Positions 45,125-53,158 of a stretch of DNA of 64,000 nt are shown here, one piece after another (the first letter of the stretch is position 1; each line of letters starts with the position of its first letter). Made by a program: the position numbers and the translations under genes. This DNA is from Halomonas organivorans. Its GTDB lineage: Bacteria > Pseudomonadota > Gammaproteobacteria > Pseudomonadales > Halomonadaceae. The stretch covers positions 16,965 through 80,964 of the forward strand of contig NZ_JACHXM010000019.1 in assembly GCF_014192055.1 (NCBI RefSeq). The letters are read 5' to 3'. The notes under the pieces are model-generated. The model ran no database searches. It saw only the letters and a program-made list of their open reading frames with translations, and had not been told where the DNA came from.

Positions 45125-45775
45125 ATGAGCCGACGACGCCCCTCCCCCCGCCACTCGAAACCTTCCCGCTCCGGCAAGGGCGCAGCCCCGCGACCCGCCG
45201 GCCAGCTGCGTATCATCGGCGGCGAACACCGCCGTCGCCGGCTCCCGGTGCTGGATAGCCCCGGGCTGCGCCCGACGCCGGACCGCGTCCGCGAGACGCT
45301 GTTCAACTGGCTGGGCATGGCCACCCCCGGCGCCCGGGTGCTGGACCTGTTCGCCGGCACCGGCGCCCTGGGGCTCGAGGCGCTGTCTCGCGGTGCCGCG
45401 CAGGCGGTGCTGGTGGAGCGCGACCCGCGGGTCGCCCGGGCGCTGAGCGATAACCTGGCGACCCTGGGCATCGCCCGCGCCGAGGTCGCGATCGCCGATG
45501 CCCTGGCGTTTCTCGCCGGCACACCCCGGCCGGTGACGCTGGCCTTCATCGACCCCCCCTTTCGTCAGGATCTCGCGGCCCCCTGCTGTGACGCCCTGGA
45601 AGACGGCTGGCTGACGACGGATGCCTGGATCTATCTGGAGACGGAATCGGAGCTCGAGCCCACGGTTCCAGGTACCTGGAAGCTGCACAGGGAGGTTCGC
45701 GCCGGAGACAGCACCGGGCGGCTCTATCACCGAACTGAAGAAACCGAGAAGTCGCACATAGGCGACGCTTGCTGA
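45125..45775 (+). CDS. rsmD: RsmD, 16S rRNA m2G966 methyltransferase
   Basis: 216 residues with a basic N-terminus, RIIGGEHRRRRLPV, the substrate region LRPTPDRVRETLFNWL, the SAM loop DLFAGTGALGLEALSRGA and the catalytic FIDPPF. By family it methylates G966 of 16S rRNA. A TACAAT -10-like box precedes it. Often followed by coaD, which is absent here; about 230 bp without a recognisable gene separate it from zapB. Confidence 0.95.
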   Translation: MSRRRPSPRHSKPSRSGKGAAPRPAGQLRIIGGEHRRRRLPVLDSPGLRPTPDRVRETLFNWLGMATPGARVLDLFAGTGALGLEALSRGAAQAVLVERDPRVARALSDNLATLGIARAEVAIADALAFLAGTPRPVTLAFIDPPFRQDLAAPCCDALEDGWLTTDAWIYLETESELEPTVPGTWKLHREVRAGDSTGRLYHRTEETEKSHIGDAC

Positions 45776-45791
45776 GCCCCGCGCACGGGGT
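45776..45791 (+). terminator. Short hairpin after rsmD
   Basis: CCCCG-N4-CGGGG (45777-45790) lies 1 bp after the rsmD stop. No T-run follows. The remainder of the gap to zapB (to 46004) shows no gene; a plus-strand frame at 45769-45960 lacks a ribosome-binding site and protein-like composition. Confidence 0.35.
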
Positions 45792-46004
45792 TACGCTGCC
45801 GCTGCAGGACGCCCCTGGCCGCCTGACGGATTTAGCGATCGTCACGGGAACTCCGGTCTTGGCGTCAAGATCATCGATCGCGGCCGATAGCTCGCCACTG
45901 ATCGACATGGATCGGACAGCGCTGGCCGAGAGGCCTGGGTCCACACAAGATACGCATTAAATCCGCCAGGCTGCCTGCCCCACGGACATCGTCAGGAGAA
46001 ACGG

Positions 46005-46214
46005 ATGAGCATCGAACTCTTCAATCAGCTCGAACAGAAAGTCGCCAGCGCCGTGGAGGCCCTGGAATTGATGAAGATGGAAGCCGAGGAGCTGCGCGAG
46101 GAGAACACGCGCCTCAAGCAAGAGCGCGAAGATTGGGAGCGCCGCCTGTCCGCGCTGCTGGGCAAGTTCGACGACGTCGAGACCGGCAGCACTGCCGAGC
46201 AGCAAGCCGGCTGA
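46005..46214 (+). CDS. zapB: ZapB-like cell division coiled-coil protein
   Basis: 69 residues, one continuous coiled coil (FNQLEQKVASAVEALELMKMEAEELREENTRL...), matching ZapB, which binds ZapA and stabilises the Z ring. CAGGAG lies upstream of the ATG. Lone gene, convergent with rimI with only 7 bp between stops. Small coiled coils are easily misassigned, but the start MSIELFNQLEQKV is characteristic. Confidence 0.86.
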   Translation: MSIELFNQLEQKVASAVEALELMKMEAEELREENTRLKQEREDWERRLSALLGKFDDVETGSTAEQQAG

Positions 46215-46221
46215 GACACGC

Positions 46222-46686
46222 TCACCCCTCGGTCAGGGGGCGAGACATCAGCAGTGCGTCCTCCCGGCGGGCGCCGGCCAGCGGCGGATAATAGCCGCGC
46301 CGGCGCCCGTCTTCCTCGAGCCCCGCTCGCCGGTAAAGGGCAATCGCCGGGGCGTTACCCGCCCTGACCTCCAGCAGCAGCCTTTCGGCTCCCCATTCGC
46401 AGGCGCGCGAGATCACCGCCGCCAGCAACCGCGAGGCCAGGCCCTCGCCGCGCCGCGCCGGCGACACCAGGATCGCCTCGAGCTCGGCATCGAAGGGCTG
46501 GCGCGCCAGCACCGCATGGCCGATCAATCCCGTCGCGTCCTCCAACCCCAGTACGGCATGCTGCGCCGAGACCAGCACGGCCTCGAACCGCTCTGCGGGC
46601 CAGGGCTGAACCTGCCCGGCTTCCTCCAGGGCCGCCAGTGCCGCCAGGTCCGCGACCGCAAGCTCGCGCAGTCGCGGCTCAGTCAT
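46222..46686 (-). CDS. rimI: RimI, N-terminal acetyltransferase
   Basis: GNAT acetyltransferase that modifies ribosomal protein S18. 154 residues with the acetyl-CoA loop in SPARRGEGLASRLLAAV and the RimI-type EVRAGNAPAIALYRRAGLEEDGRRRGYYPP. The ATG at 46686 overlaps the end of the HolD-like gene by 8 nt. E. coli has the same holD-rimI order. Confidence 0.95.
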   Translation of the reverse strand: MTEPRLRELAVADLAALAALEEAGQVQPWPAERFEAVLVSAQHAVLGLEDATGLIGHAVLARQPFDAELEAILVSPARRGEGLASRLLAAVISRACEWGAERLLLEVRAGNAPAIALYRRAGLEEDGRRRGYYPPLAGARREDALLMSRPLTEG

Positions 46687-47500
46687 CGTCGGCCTCGCCG
46701 CACCAGTCTCGATGCCAACGGGCGAGCCGCGGCCACAGTTGACGCTTGAGCTCGGCGCTGCCCGCCATGGCATCCAGTGAGGGGCCCTGCCAGGCCGGCA
46801 AGTCCAGCGCCGTCGCGCGCTCGGCCTCGATGGCCAGCACCGTCCCCAGGACCGCGTCCTCGCCGAACACCAGCAGCCGCTCCGGAGCCCAGCCACGACG
46901 CGCCCGACCGGCCAGGAAGGCCGCAAGCCCCTGACGGGCCTCGTCCAGGGGCGCCTGTACCGGCAGCCCCTCGATCTGGGGCCAGTGGAAGGATTCGAAG
47001 GCCGGCGGCTGTTCCGGCGTGACACCGGCGGCACGCAGCAGATTGGCCAGCAGCCGCTGGGCTACCGGCGAGGGTGCCGCCTCACCCGGCAGTACCACCA
47101 GCCAACGACCATCCAGGCAAGCCACCTGAAGGGCAAACCGCAGCGCCTCCTGCGGGGCAGCCTCTTCGGCCGCATCGGTCCCGGCATCCGCTGCCGACGC
47201 CTCATCGACCGTCGCCGCCTCGGGCACCACGCCGCCGAGCAGGGCTCTCGCCTTGCGCGGCCCTGCGGGCCTTTCATGCGGCTCGGCCTGGGGCGCGGTG
47301 GGCGCCGGTGCGGGCTCTGCGGGCGTGTCGAGAAGCGCCTGGAGGCGTTCGGCGGGCGCCTGGCGAGCCGACTCGGCGGGCGTCGGCAGCTCCCATTCGC
47401 AGGCCTCGGTGGGCCGAGCATTGGGCAGCCGATAGCGGGCCGTCCAGGCCGTCAGGCCCATGGCCTCCAGGTATTGCAGCCGCTGGGGCTCGGTGGTCAC
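46679..47500 (-). CDS. holD: HolD-like DNA polymerase III psi subunit
   Basis: 273 residues. The N-terminus (RLQYLEAMGLTAWTARYRL) resembles E. coli psi (QLQQLGITQWSLRR) and the C-terminus (SLDAMAGSAELKRQLWPRLARWHRDW) resembles its DLRANPTARAALWQQI block. E. coli psi has only 137 residues; here an Ala/Pro-rich segment (about 60-140) is inserted. The GTG start at 47500 is supported by a GTGA overlap with bolA. Position directly before rimI is the strongest support. By family, it would bind chi and the clamp loader. Similarity was judged by eye. Confidence 0.7.
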   Translation of the reverse strand: MTTEPQRLQYLEAMGLTAWTARYRLPNARPTEACEWELPTPAESARQAPAERLQALLDTPAEPAPAPTAPQAEPHERPAGPRKARALLGGVVPEAATVDEASAADAGTDAAEEAAPQEALRFALQVACLDGRWLVVLPGEAAPSPVAQRLLANLLRAAGVTPEQPPAFESFHWPQIEGLPVQAPLDEARQGLAAFLAGRARRGWAPERLLVFGEDAVLGTVLAIEAERATALDLPAWQGPSLDAMAGSAELKRQLWPRLARWHRDWCGEADDD

Positions 47501-47808
47501 GAGTGCCCGCCGCCCCGGCAGTCGGGGGAATCCGGTCGCGCCTCGCCGCGGGCCTGCCACTCCTCGGGGGTATAGGGGTGCAAGGCCAGGGCATGCACGG
47601 GACCCGCCAGCTCATCGGCCAGCAGGGCGTAGATCTGCTGGTGGCGCTTCACCGGCATCATGCCGGCGAAGCGCGGCGACACCAGGGTCACCTTGAAGTG
47701 GGTCTCGGAATTGGCGGGCACGTTGTGCTTGTGGCTCTCGTTCTCCACCGACAGGTAGGTGGGCTCGAGGGCCTGGAGCTTGTGCTCGATGGTCGACTGG
47801 ATGCTCAT
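47497..47808 (-). CDS. bolA: BolA family protein
   Basis: 103 residues with the BolA class II fold: SVENESHKHNVPANSETHFKVTLVSPRFAGMMPVKRHQQIYALLADEL; the conserved His of the RHQQIY segment is present. BolA acts with monothiol glutaredoxins in Fe-S handling and in stationary-phase morphology. The ATG at 47808 is taken; upstream frame sequence is not BolA-like. It overlaps the HolD-like gene by 4 nt. Confidence 0.93.
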   Translation of the reverse strand: MSIQSTIEHKLQALEPTYLSVENESHKHNVPANSETHFKVTLVSPRFAGMMPVKRHQQIYALLADELAGPVHALALHPYTPEEWQARGEARPDSPDCRGGGHS

Positions 47809-47851
47809 CTCGGCGTTCCGCTGGTGAGTGTCGGGGATCATGTACCGGGGA

Positions 47852-49264
47852 TCATTGTACGCGTTCGGTCGCGGCGCGACGACGGGCACGCTGCGCTTCG
47901 CCGGCCATCGAGACGCGCCCGAGACTGGCCAGTAGCGACAATCCGGTGGTCGCCATACCGGCCCATAGCGTCGTTTGTATCGGGGCCCCGGCGGCCAGGC
48001 AAGCGCCGACCAGGGCCACGCCCAGCGACTGCCCCACGGTCCGGGTGGTGCTCATCACACCCGAGGCGTTGGCGCTCTTCTCGGCCGGCACGCTGCCCAT
48101 CAGCTCGCGATTGTTGGGCGGCTGGAAGAAGCCGAAGCCAAGTCCGCACAGCGCCGTGCGCCACAGGCAGTCGAACACGTCGGCATCGGCCTCGAGCAAC
48201 GCCAGGCTGGCCAGACCGGCCATCAGCAGCACCAGGCCCGCCGAACTCAGCAGGCTAGGATTGAAGCGGTCGGCCAGACGCCCGGCGAGCGGCCCGGCCA
48301 CCATGATGGTCAGCGGCCAGGGCGTGAACAGCCAGGCGGTTTCCAGCGGCGTGAAGCCCATCTCCTGTTGATACAGGAAGGACAGCGCAACGAAGGCCAG
48401 CCCCTGGCCGACGAAGGCCAGCCCCTGGGAGGAGAGGGCCAGGCTGAAGCGCCGCTCGGCAAACATCGATAGCGCCATCAGCGGATAGGGCGCGCGGCGC
48501 TGGCGGGCCAGGAAGGCGGTTCCGGCGATCACGCCGAGAGCAAGCCAACCGAGGGTCGCGAGCCCGGGCAGCTCGGCGCCGTTGCCGTCCAGCGCCGCGA
48601 AGAAGCAGCCCAGCGTGGCCATCGCCAGCAGCGCCCCCCAGCCGTCGAAGCCGCCGCGCCGGCCCGCCTCCCTGGGCAGAGCCCGCCAGGCCAGCGCAGC
48701 GGCACCCAGCGCCGGCAACGCCGGCAGAGCGAACAGCCAGGGCCAGCTCGCCACCGAGAGAATCGAACCACCCAGCGCCGGCCCGGCGGCGTAGCCGATG
48801 CCCACCACCAGCGAACTCAATCCCAGGGCGCTGCCCAACAGCCGCGAGGGAAAGATGACGCGATACAGCGACGGGCCGATCGACAGCGTCGCCGCCGCCG
48901 CCATGCCCTGCAGGGCGCGAAACGCCAGCAGCGATTCCAGGCTGCGCGACAGCGCACAGCCCAGCGCGGCCACGGCGAACAACGCCAGTCCGCCCATATA
49001 GATACGACGCCGGCCGACCAGCTCGCTCAAGGCGGCGAAGACCAGCAGAAAGCCCGCGCAGGTCACCTGAAAGAGGTTGGTCACCCAGACCGCATCGGCC
49101 GAGGCCACCTCGAGATCGGCGGCGATGGACGGCAGCGCCAGGTTGACCATGGAGTTGTCCATCACTGCCATGGTGGTGCCGAGGATCAGCGCCAGCACAG
49201 CGATACGGCGTTCGGAACCCGGCAGGCCATCGTCGCCGGGGCGGTTCGAGAAGAGTCGGCTCAT
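47852..49264 (-). CDS. MFS efflux transporter, DHA2 (EmrB/QacA) family
   Basis: 470 residues with about 14 hydrophobic segments. It carries the DHA2 motif near helix 1 (VMDNSMVNLALPSIAADL), motif A-like SELVGRRRIYMGG after helix 2 and the helix 5 motif C region GIGYAAGPALGG. Proton-driven drug or metabolite export is likely; the substrate is unknown. A terminator-like hairpin sits 20 nt upstream of the ATG. No TetR/MarR regulator gene is adjacent. Confidence 0.92.
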   Translation of the reverse strand: MSRLFSNRPGDDGLPGSERRIAVLALILGTTMAVMDNSMVNLALPSIAADLEVASADAVWVTNLFQVTCAGFLLVFAALSELVGRRRIYMGGLALFAVAALGCALSRSLESLLAFRALQGMAAAATLSIGPSLYRVIFPSRLLGSALGLSSLVVGIGYAAGPALGGSILSVASWPWLFALPALPALGAAALAWRALPREAGRRGGFDGWGALLAMATLGCFFAALDGNGAELPGLATLGWLALGVIAGTAFLARQRRAPYPLMALSMFAERRFSLALSSQGLAFVGQGLAFVALSFLYQQEMGFTPLETAWLFTPWPLTIMVAGPLAGRLADRFNPSLLSSAGLVLLMAGLASLALLEADADVFDCLWRTALCGLGFGFFQPPNNRELMGSVPAEKSANASGVMSTTRTVGQSLGVALVGACLAAGAPIQTTLWAGMATTGLSLLASLGRVSMAGEAQRARRRAATERVQ

Positions 49265-49284
49265 GTTGGATCGTCGCTGACAAG

Positions 49285-49306
49285 AAAACCGGCCTCAGCC
49301 GGTTTT
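49285..49306 (-). terminator. Terminator-like hairpin just upstream of the MFS gene
   Basis: A perfect 9-bp stem AAAACCGGC/GCCGGTTTT with a 4-nt loop; on the minus strand the T-rich arm is extended by TTTTCTTG. It lies about 20 nt before the MFS start, so it would stop transcripts from an upstream promoter unless disrupted. The rest of the 288-bp gap (to 49552) has nothing recognised. Confidence 0.6.
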
Positions 49307-49552
49307 GAAACACTCGTGGAACTCCGAAGCGGCAAGGCATCGAGTCACGTCACGAGCGAAGATAAGCAGGGGCGCCTAGCCTGGCTGACGCCGGAGCAGC
49401 GCAACCGGAGTTGACTTGCCGCTCAATGAGGATTGGGCGGTCCGACGTTTCGGCACCGCCGGCGGCCAGATTGGCGAGGTTCGCTCCCGACGAACCATCG
49501 CACTTCCCACATCCATTTGGGTCGTCGAGCGCAGTAGTGCATCGCTGTCTTG

Positions 49553-49939
49553 CTAGTCCTGGTCCGTTTCCAGCAGCAGGTTATCGTCCACCTCGGCCAC
49601 TTCGAGGGCCGCCTCGTCATCGAGGTCGATGGCCAGATAGCTGTACTCGAAGTGCAGGAAGCGTTGGAACAGCGCCCAGTCGAGCGTCTCGGGCCACTGG
49701 CGCTCGTCTTCTTCCCAGGCGCGCAGTTCGGTCTCGAGGATCTCGAGATAGCGCTCGCGCACGAAGGCCTCGAGAGCCTCGGGAGTATCCATTTCCGGAA
49801 TCAGGTAGACGGTGCTTTCCCTTTCGACGTCGCCGAGCGAGAGGTCATCGTCGCCCTGAGTGGGCTCCAGGTCATTGATCCAGTCGACGAAGTGCTGGGT
49901 CGGCCTGACGCTCAGGGCGGAACGGTTGAGCAGTTTCAT
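49553..49939 (-). CDS. Conserved acidic protein of unknown function
   Basis: 128 residues, strongly acidic, start MKLLNRSALSVRPTQHFVDWIN with an ideal GAGGAG site upstream. Recurrent Trp and acidic residues (RAWEEDERQWPETLDWALFQRFLHFEY) and a C-terminal VxxVDDN tail. Similar short proteins occur in Pseudomonas and relatives (from memory, not searched), but no function is known. Soluble, with no signal peptide. Single-gene unit. Confidence 0.82.
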   Translation of the reverse strand: MKLLNRSALSVRPTQHFVDWINDLEPTQGDDDLSLGDVERESTVYLIPEMDTPEALEAFVRERYLEILETELRAWEEDERQWPETLDWALFQRFLHFEYSYLAIDLDDEAALEVAEVDDNLLLETDQD

Positions 49940-50082
49940 CGCGGTCTCCTCGACGTCGAAACGCTGCCATTATGGGCGCCAGCGGCGCTCGTTACCAACA
50001 CTTCCCGACCGAACCATCTTATGCGGGCATACACGGCCCCACCGGAACACGAGGAAGGCGGCGAGCTAGGGCCAGGCTAGGC

Positions 50083-50142
50083 GCGCGGGGGGTCGCTGGC
50101 GGAATGTACGAGTTTGTACATGAGCAAAGCGAAACCCCGCGC
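50083..50142. repeat. 60-bp symmetrical palindrome
   Basis: Outer arms GCGCGGGG/CCCCGCGC, 13-nt asymmetric segments sharing a TCGCT/AGCGA core, and inner arms ATGTAC/GTACAT around a 6-nt GAGTTT centre, all exactly symmetrical in spacing. It lies in the 231-bp gap between the acidic-protein gene and the lysS stop. Either an interspersed palindrome or the lysS transcript end. The rest of this gap contains nothing recognised. Confidence 0.6.
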
Positions 50143-50170
50143 AACGCCGCCTGGCCGACGCGCAGCGCCT

Positions 50171-51706
50171 TCAATCCCCTGAAGGGCGCATGGCCGGGAA
50201 CAGCAGCACGTCCCGGATCGAAGCACTGTCGGTCAGCAACATCACCAGCCGGTCGATGCCGATGCCCTCGCCGGCGGTCGGCGGCAGGCCGTACTCCAGC
50301 GCGCGCACGTAGTCGGCATCAAAGTACATCGCCTCGTCGTCGCCGGCCTCCTTCTCGGCCACCTGGGCGGCGAAGCGCTCGGCCTGGTCCTCGGCGTCGT
50401 TGAGCTCCGAGAAGCCGTTGGCGATCTCGCGGCCGCCGACGAAGAACTCGAAGCGCTCGGTGACGAAGGGATCGCTGTCCTTGCGCCGCGCCAGCGGGCT
50501 GACCTCGGTCGGGTAGTCGGTGATGAAGGTCGGCTGCTGGAGGCGATGCTCGACGGTCTTCTCGAAGATCTCGATCTGCACCTTGCCGAGCCCCCAGCCG
50601 TCCTTGACGTCGATGTCCAGGCGCTCGGCGATCTGGCGTGCGGCGGTTTCGTCGGCCAGCGACTCGGCGTGGATGTCCGGGTTGTACTCGAGGATGGCGT
50701 CGAACACGCTGAGCCGGCGCAGCGGGCGGCCGAAGTCGTACTCGTAGGTCTCCAGCACCTCGCCCTCGGCATCACGCACCGTGTTGGTGACCACGGTGGT
50801 GCCCAGCACCCGCTGGGTGACCTCGCGCAGCATGGCTTCGGTGAGGTCCATCAGGTCCTGGTAGTCGGCATAGGCCTGATAGAACTCGATCATGGTGAAC
50901 TCGGGGTTGTGCCGGGTCGACAGCCCCTCGTTGCGGAAGTTGCGGTTGATCTCGAAGACCCGCTCGAAGCCGCCCACCACCAGGCGCTTGAGATAGAGCT
51001 CAGGGGCGATGCGCAGGTACATGTCGATGTCCAGCGCGTTGTGGTGGGTGATGAAGGGCCGGGCCGTGGCGCCGCCGGGGATCGGCTGCAGCATCGGCGT
51101 CTCGACCTCCATGAAGCCGTGATCCTCGAAGAAGCGGCGCATGGCGCTGATCACCCCGGCGCGGGTCTGGAAGACCTCGCGGGAATCGGGGTTCATGATC
51201 AGGTCCACGTAGCGCTGGCGATAGCGGGCTTCCATGTCGGTCAGGCCGTGGAACTTGTCCGGCAGCGGGCGCAGACTCTTGGTCAGCAGCCGCGCCTCTT
51301 CCATCATCACGTAGAGGTCACCCTTGCCCGACTTGTGCACCGGGCCGCGCCCGGCGACGATGTCGCCGATATCCCAGCCCTTGATGTCCTCGAGCACCTC
51401 CGCCGGCAGCCCCTTCTTGTCGACATAGAGCTGGATCTGGCCGCTGGCGTCCTGGATGACGATGAACGGACCGCGCTTGCGCATGATGCGTCCGGCCACG
51501 GCGGCGGGGCGCGCCAGCGCCTCGAGCTCGGGCTTGTCCTTGTCGCCCAGCTCGGCGGCAAGCTCAGCGGCGGTGCTGTCGCGACGGAAGTCGTTGGGGA
51601 AGGCACTGCCGCCGTCGGTGGCGGCGCGCTCGCGGCGCTCGGCCAGCTTGCCGCGGCGCTCCGCGATCAGGTGGTTCTCGTCCTGGGAAGTGTCCTGGTT
51701 AGCCAT
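50171..51706 (-). CDS. lysS: LysS, lysyl-tRNA synthetase (class II)
   Basis: 511 residues: N-terminal OB-fold anticodon-binding domain (about 65-150), class II motif 1, motif 2 ([25 protein letters not shown]) and motif 3 ([14 protein letters not shown]). ATG at 51706 ([18 protein letters not shown]); longer frame rejected. It is downstream of prfB, the E. coli order (prfB-lysS). Confidence 0.97.
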   Translation of the reverse strand: MANQDTSQDENHLIAERRGKLAERRERAATDGGSAFPNDFRRDSTAAELAAELGDKDKPELEALARPAAVAGRIMRKRGPFIVIQDASGQIQLYVDKKGLPAEVLEDIKGWDIGDIVAGRGPVHKSGKGDLYVMMEEARLLTKSLRPLPDKFHGLTDMEARYRQRYVDLIMNPDSREVFQTRAGVISAMRRFFEDHGFMEVETPMLQPIPGGATARPFITHHNALDIDMYLRIAPELYLKRLVVGGFERVFEINRNFRNEGLSTRHNPEFTMIEFYQAYADYQDLMDLTEAMLREVTQRVLGTTVVTNTVRDAEGEVLETYEYDFGRPLRRLSVFDAILEYNPDIHAESLADETAARQIAERLDIDVKDGWGLGKVQIEIFEKTVEHRLQQPTFITDYPTEVSPLARRKDSDPFVTERFEFFVGGREIANGFSELNDAEDQAERFAAQVAEKEAGDDEAMYFDADYVRALEYGLPPTAGEGIGIDRLVMLLTDSASIRDVLLFPAMRPSGD

Positions 51707-51725
51707 GTCGCTACCTGTGAAGAAT

Positions 51726-51774
51726 GGGCTACGGGCTACGAGCAACGGGCCGCGAGCGATGGAAGCTGGTTGCC
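51726..51774. repeat. Degenerate 7-bp periodic sequence between prfB and lysS
   Basis: Seven consecutive 7-nt units (GGGCTAC twice, then GAGCAAC, GGGCCGC, GAGCGAT, GGAAGCT, GGTTGCC) look like a decayed relative of the heptamer arrays. It occupies most of the 101-bp prfB/lysS gap. Confidence 0.5.
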
Positions 51775-51807
51775 CGCTGCTCGCGACCCGTCACCCGACG
51801 CTAAGGG

Positions 51808-52906
51808 CTATAGGCCTTGTTTGAGGCTCGCCTCGATGAACTGGTCGAGATCGCCGTCCAGCACCTTGTCGCAGTTGCTGGACTGCACGCCGGTGCGCAG
51901 ATCCTTGATGCGCTGGTCGTCCAGCACGTAGGAGCGGATCTGGCTGCCCCAGCCGATATCGGCCTTGGAGTCCTCGGCCGCCTGCTTGGCGGCGTTGCGC
52001 TTCTCCATCTCGTGTTCCCACAGCTTCGCCTTGAGCTGCTTCATGGCGAAGTCGCGGTTGGCGTGCTGGCTGCGCTGGTTCTGGCAGGCCACCACGATAC
52101 CGGTCGGCTCGTGGGTGATCCGCACCGCCGAATCGGTGGTGTTGACGTGCTGACCGCCGGCGCCGCTGGAGCGGTAGGTGTCGACGCGCAGGTCCGAGGG
52201 ATTGATCTCGATCTCGAAGCTGTCGTCCACCTCCGGCGACAGGAACACCGAGGCGAAGGAGGTATGGCGACGACCGCCGGAGTCGAACGGACTCTTGCGC
52301 ACCAGGCGATGCACGCCGGTCTCGGTACGCAGCCAGCCGAAGGCGTACTCGCCCTGAACATGCACGGAGGCCGACTTGATGCCCGCCACCTCGCCGGCGG
52401 AGAGCTCGATGATCTCGGCCTTGAAGCCGTGATGCTCGGCCCAGCGCAGGTACATGCGCAGCAGCATGTTGGCCCAGTCCTGGGCCTCGGTGCCGCCGGA
52501 ACCCGCCTGGATGTCGAGATAGGCGTTGTTCTCGTCCATCTCGCCGGCAAACATGCGCCGGAACTCGAGCTTCTCGAGGCTGGCCTGCAGCCCCTCCAGC
52601 TCGCGCTGTACCTCCTCGACGGTGCCCTCGTCCTCCTCCATCTCGGCCAGTTCCAGCAGGTCGGCGCTGTCGGCCAGGCCCTGATCCAGCTCGTCGATGG
52701 TGGACACGATCGCCTCGAGGGTCGCCCGTTCCTTGCCCAGTTTCTGGGCATAGTCCGGATCGCTCCAGACATTGGGGTCCTCGAGTTCGCGGGTGACTTC
52801 CTCTAGCCGATCCTTCTTCTCGGCATAGTCAAAGATACCCCCTCAGGACATCTGTCCGCTCAGACAGGTCCTTGATGAGGTGGTTGATCGGGTTGGTTTC
52901 CAGCAT
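51808..52906 (-). CDS. prfB: PrfB, peptide chain release factor 2 (programmed +1 frameshift)
   Basis: Recognises UGA/UAA. Synthesis starts at the ATG at 52906, reads 25 codons to LRGYL, meets an in-frame TGA (52829-52831) and continues after a +1 shift with DYAEKKDRL..., giving 365 residues, exactly the E. coli length. The SPF stop-recognition motif is in KSPFDSGG and the catalytic GGQ in [12 protein letters not shown]. Precedes lysS. The 252-bp region upstream, shared divergently with oppA, has a small GACCCC/GGGGTC hairpin at 53074-53089. Confidence 0.96.
52829..52847 (-). other. prfB programmed +1 frameshift site
   Basis: On the minus strand: an internal Shine-Dalgarno AGGGGG followed by TAT CTT TGA C. 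The ribosome slips one base at CTT-T when release factor 2 is scarce, then reads GAC. This is the canonical autoregulatory site of the family. Confidence 0.95.
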
Positions 52907-53158
52907 GGGTGTCGCCTGAATCCAAGAGAGATGAGGCGCGCGCCGACGGCATGGCGTCGGCGGCGGAGAAAAGACGCACAGTGTAGCGAAATGCACCGCC
53001 TCCGACCATCCCGCCGCGGGCACTACCGCGGGGGTATCGAATTCGTGGATAAGCCCATGCGCAATTTCAAATGGACCCCGTTCGGGGTCTCAGCGAAGGT
53101 GAGGAACAGCCATTTAGCACTCGAACGACTCCAACAACCACAAACCAAGGAGTGACCC

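Noticed and set aside
45769..45960. 63-codon plus-strand frame after rsmD
   Set aside because: No ribosome-binding site, overlaps the rsmD stop and shows no protein-like pattern.
51808..52906. prfB as a frameshifted pseudogene
   Set aside because: The interruption is the canonical programmed +1 site; the product has full RF2 length and all motifs.
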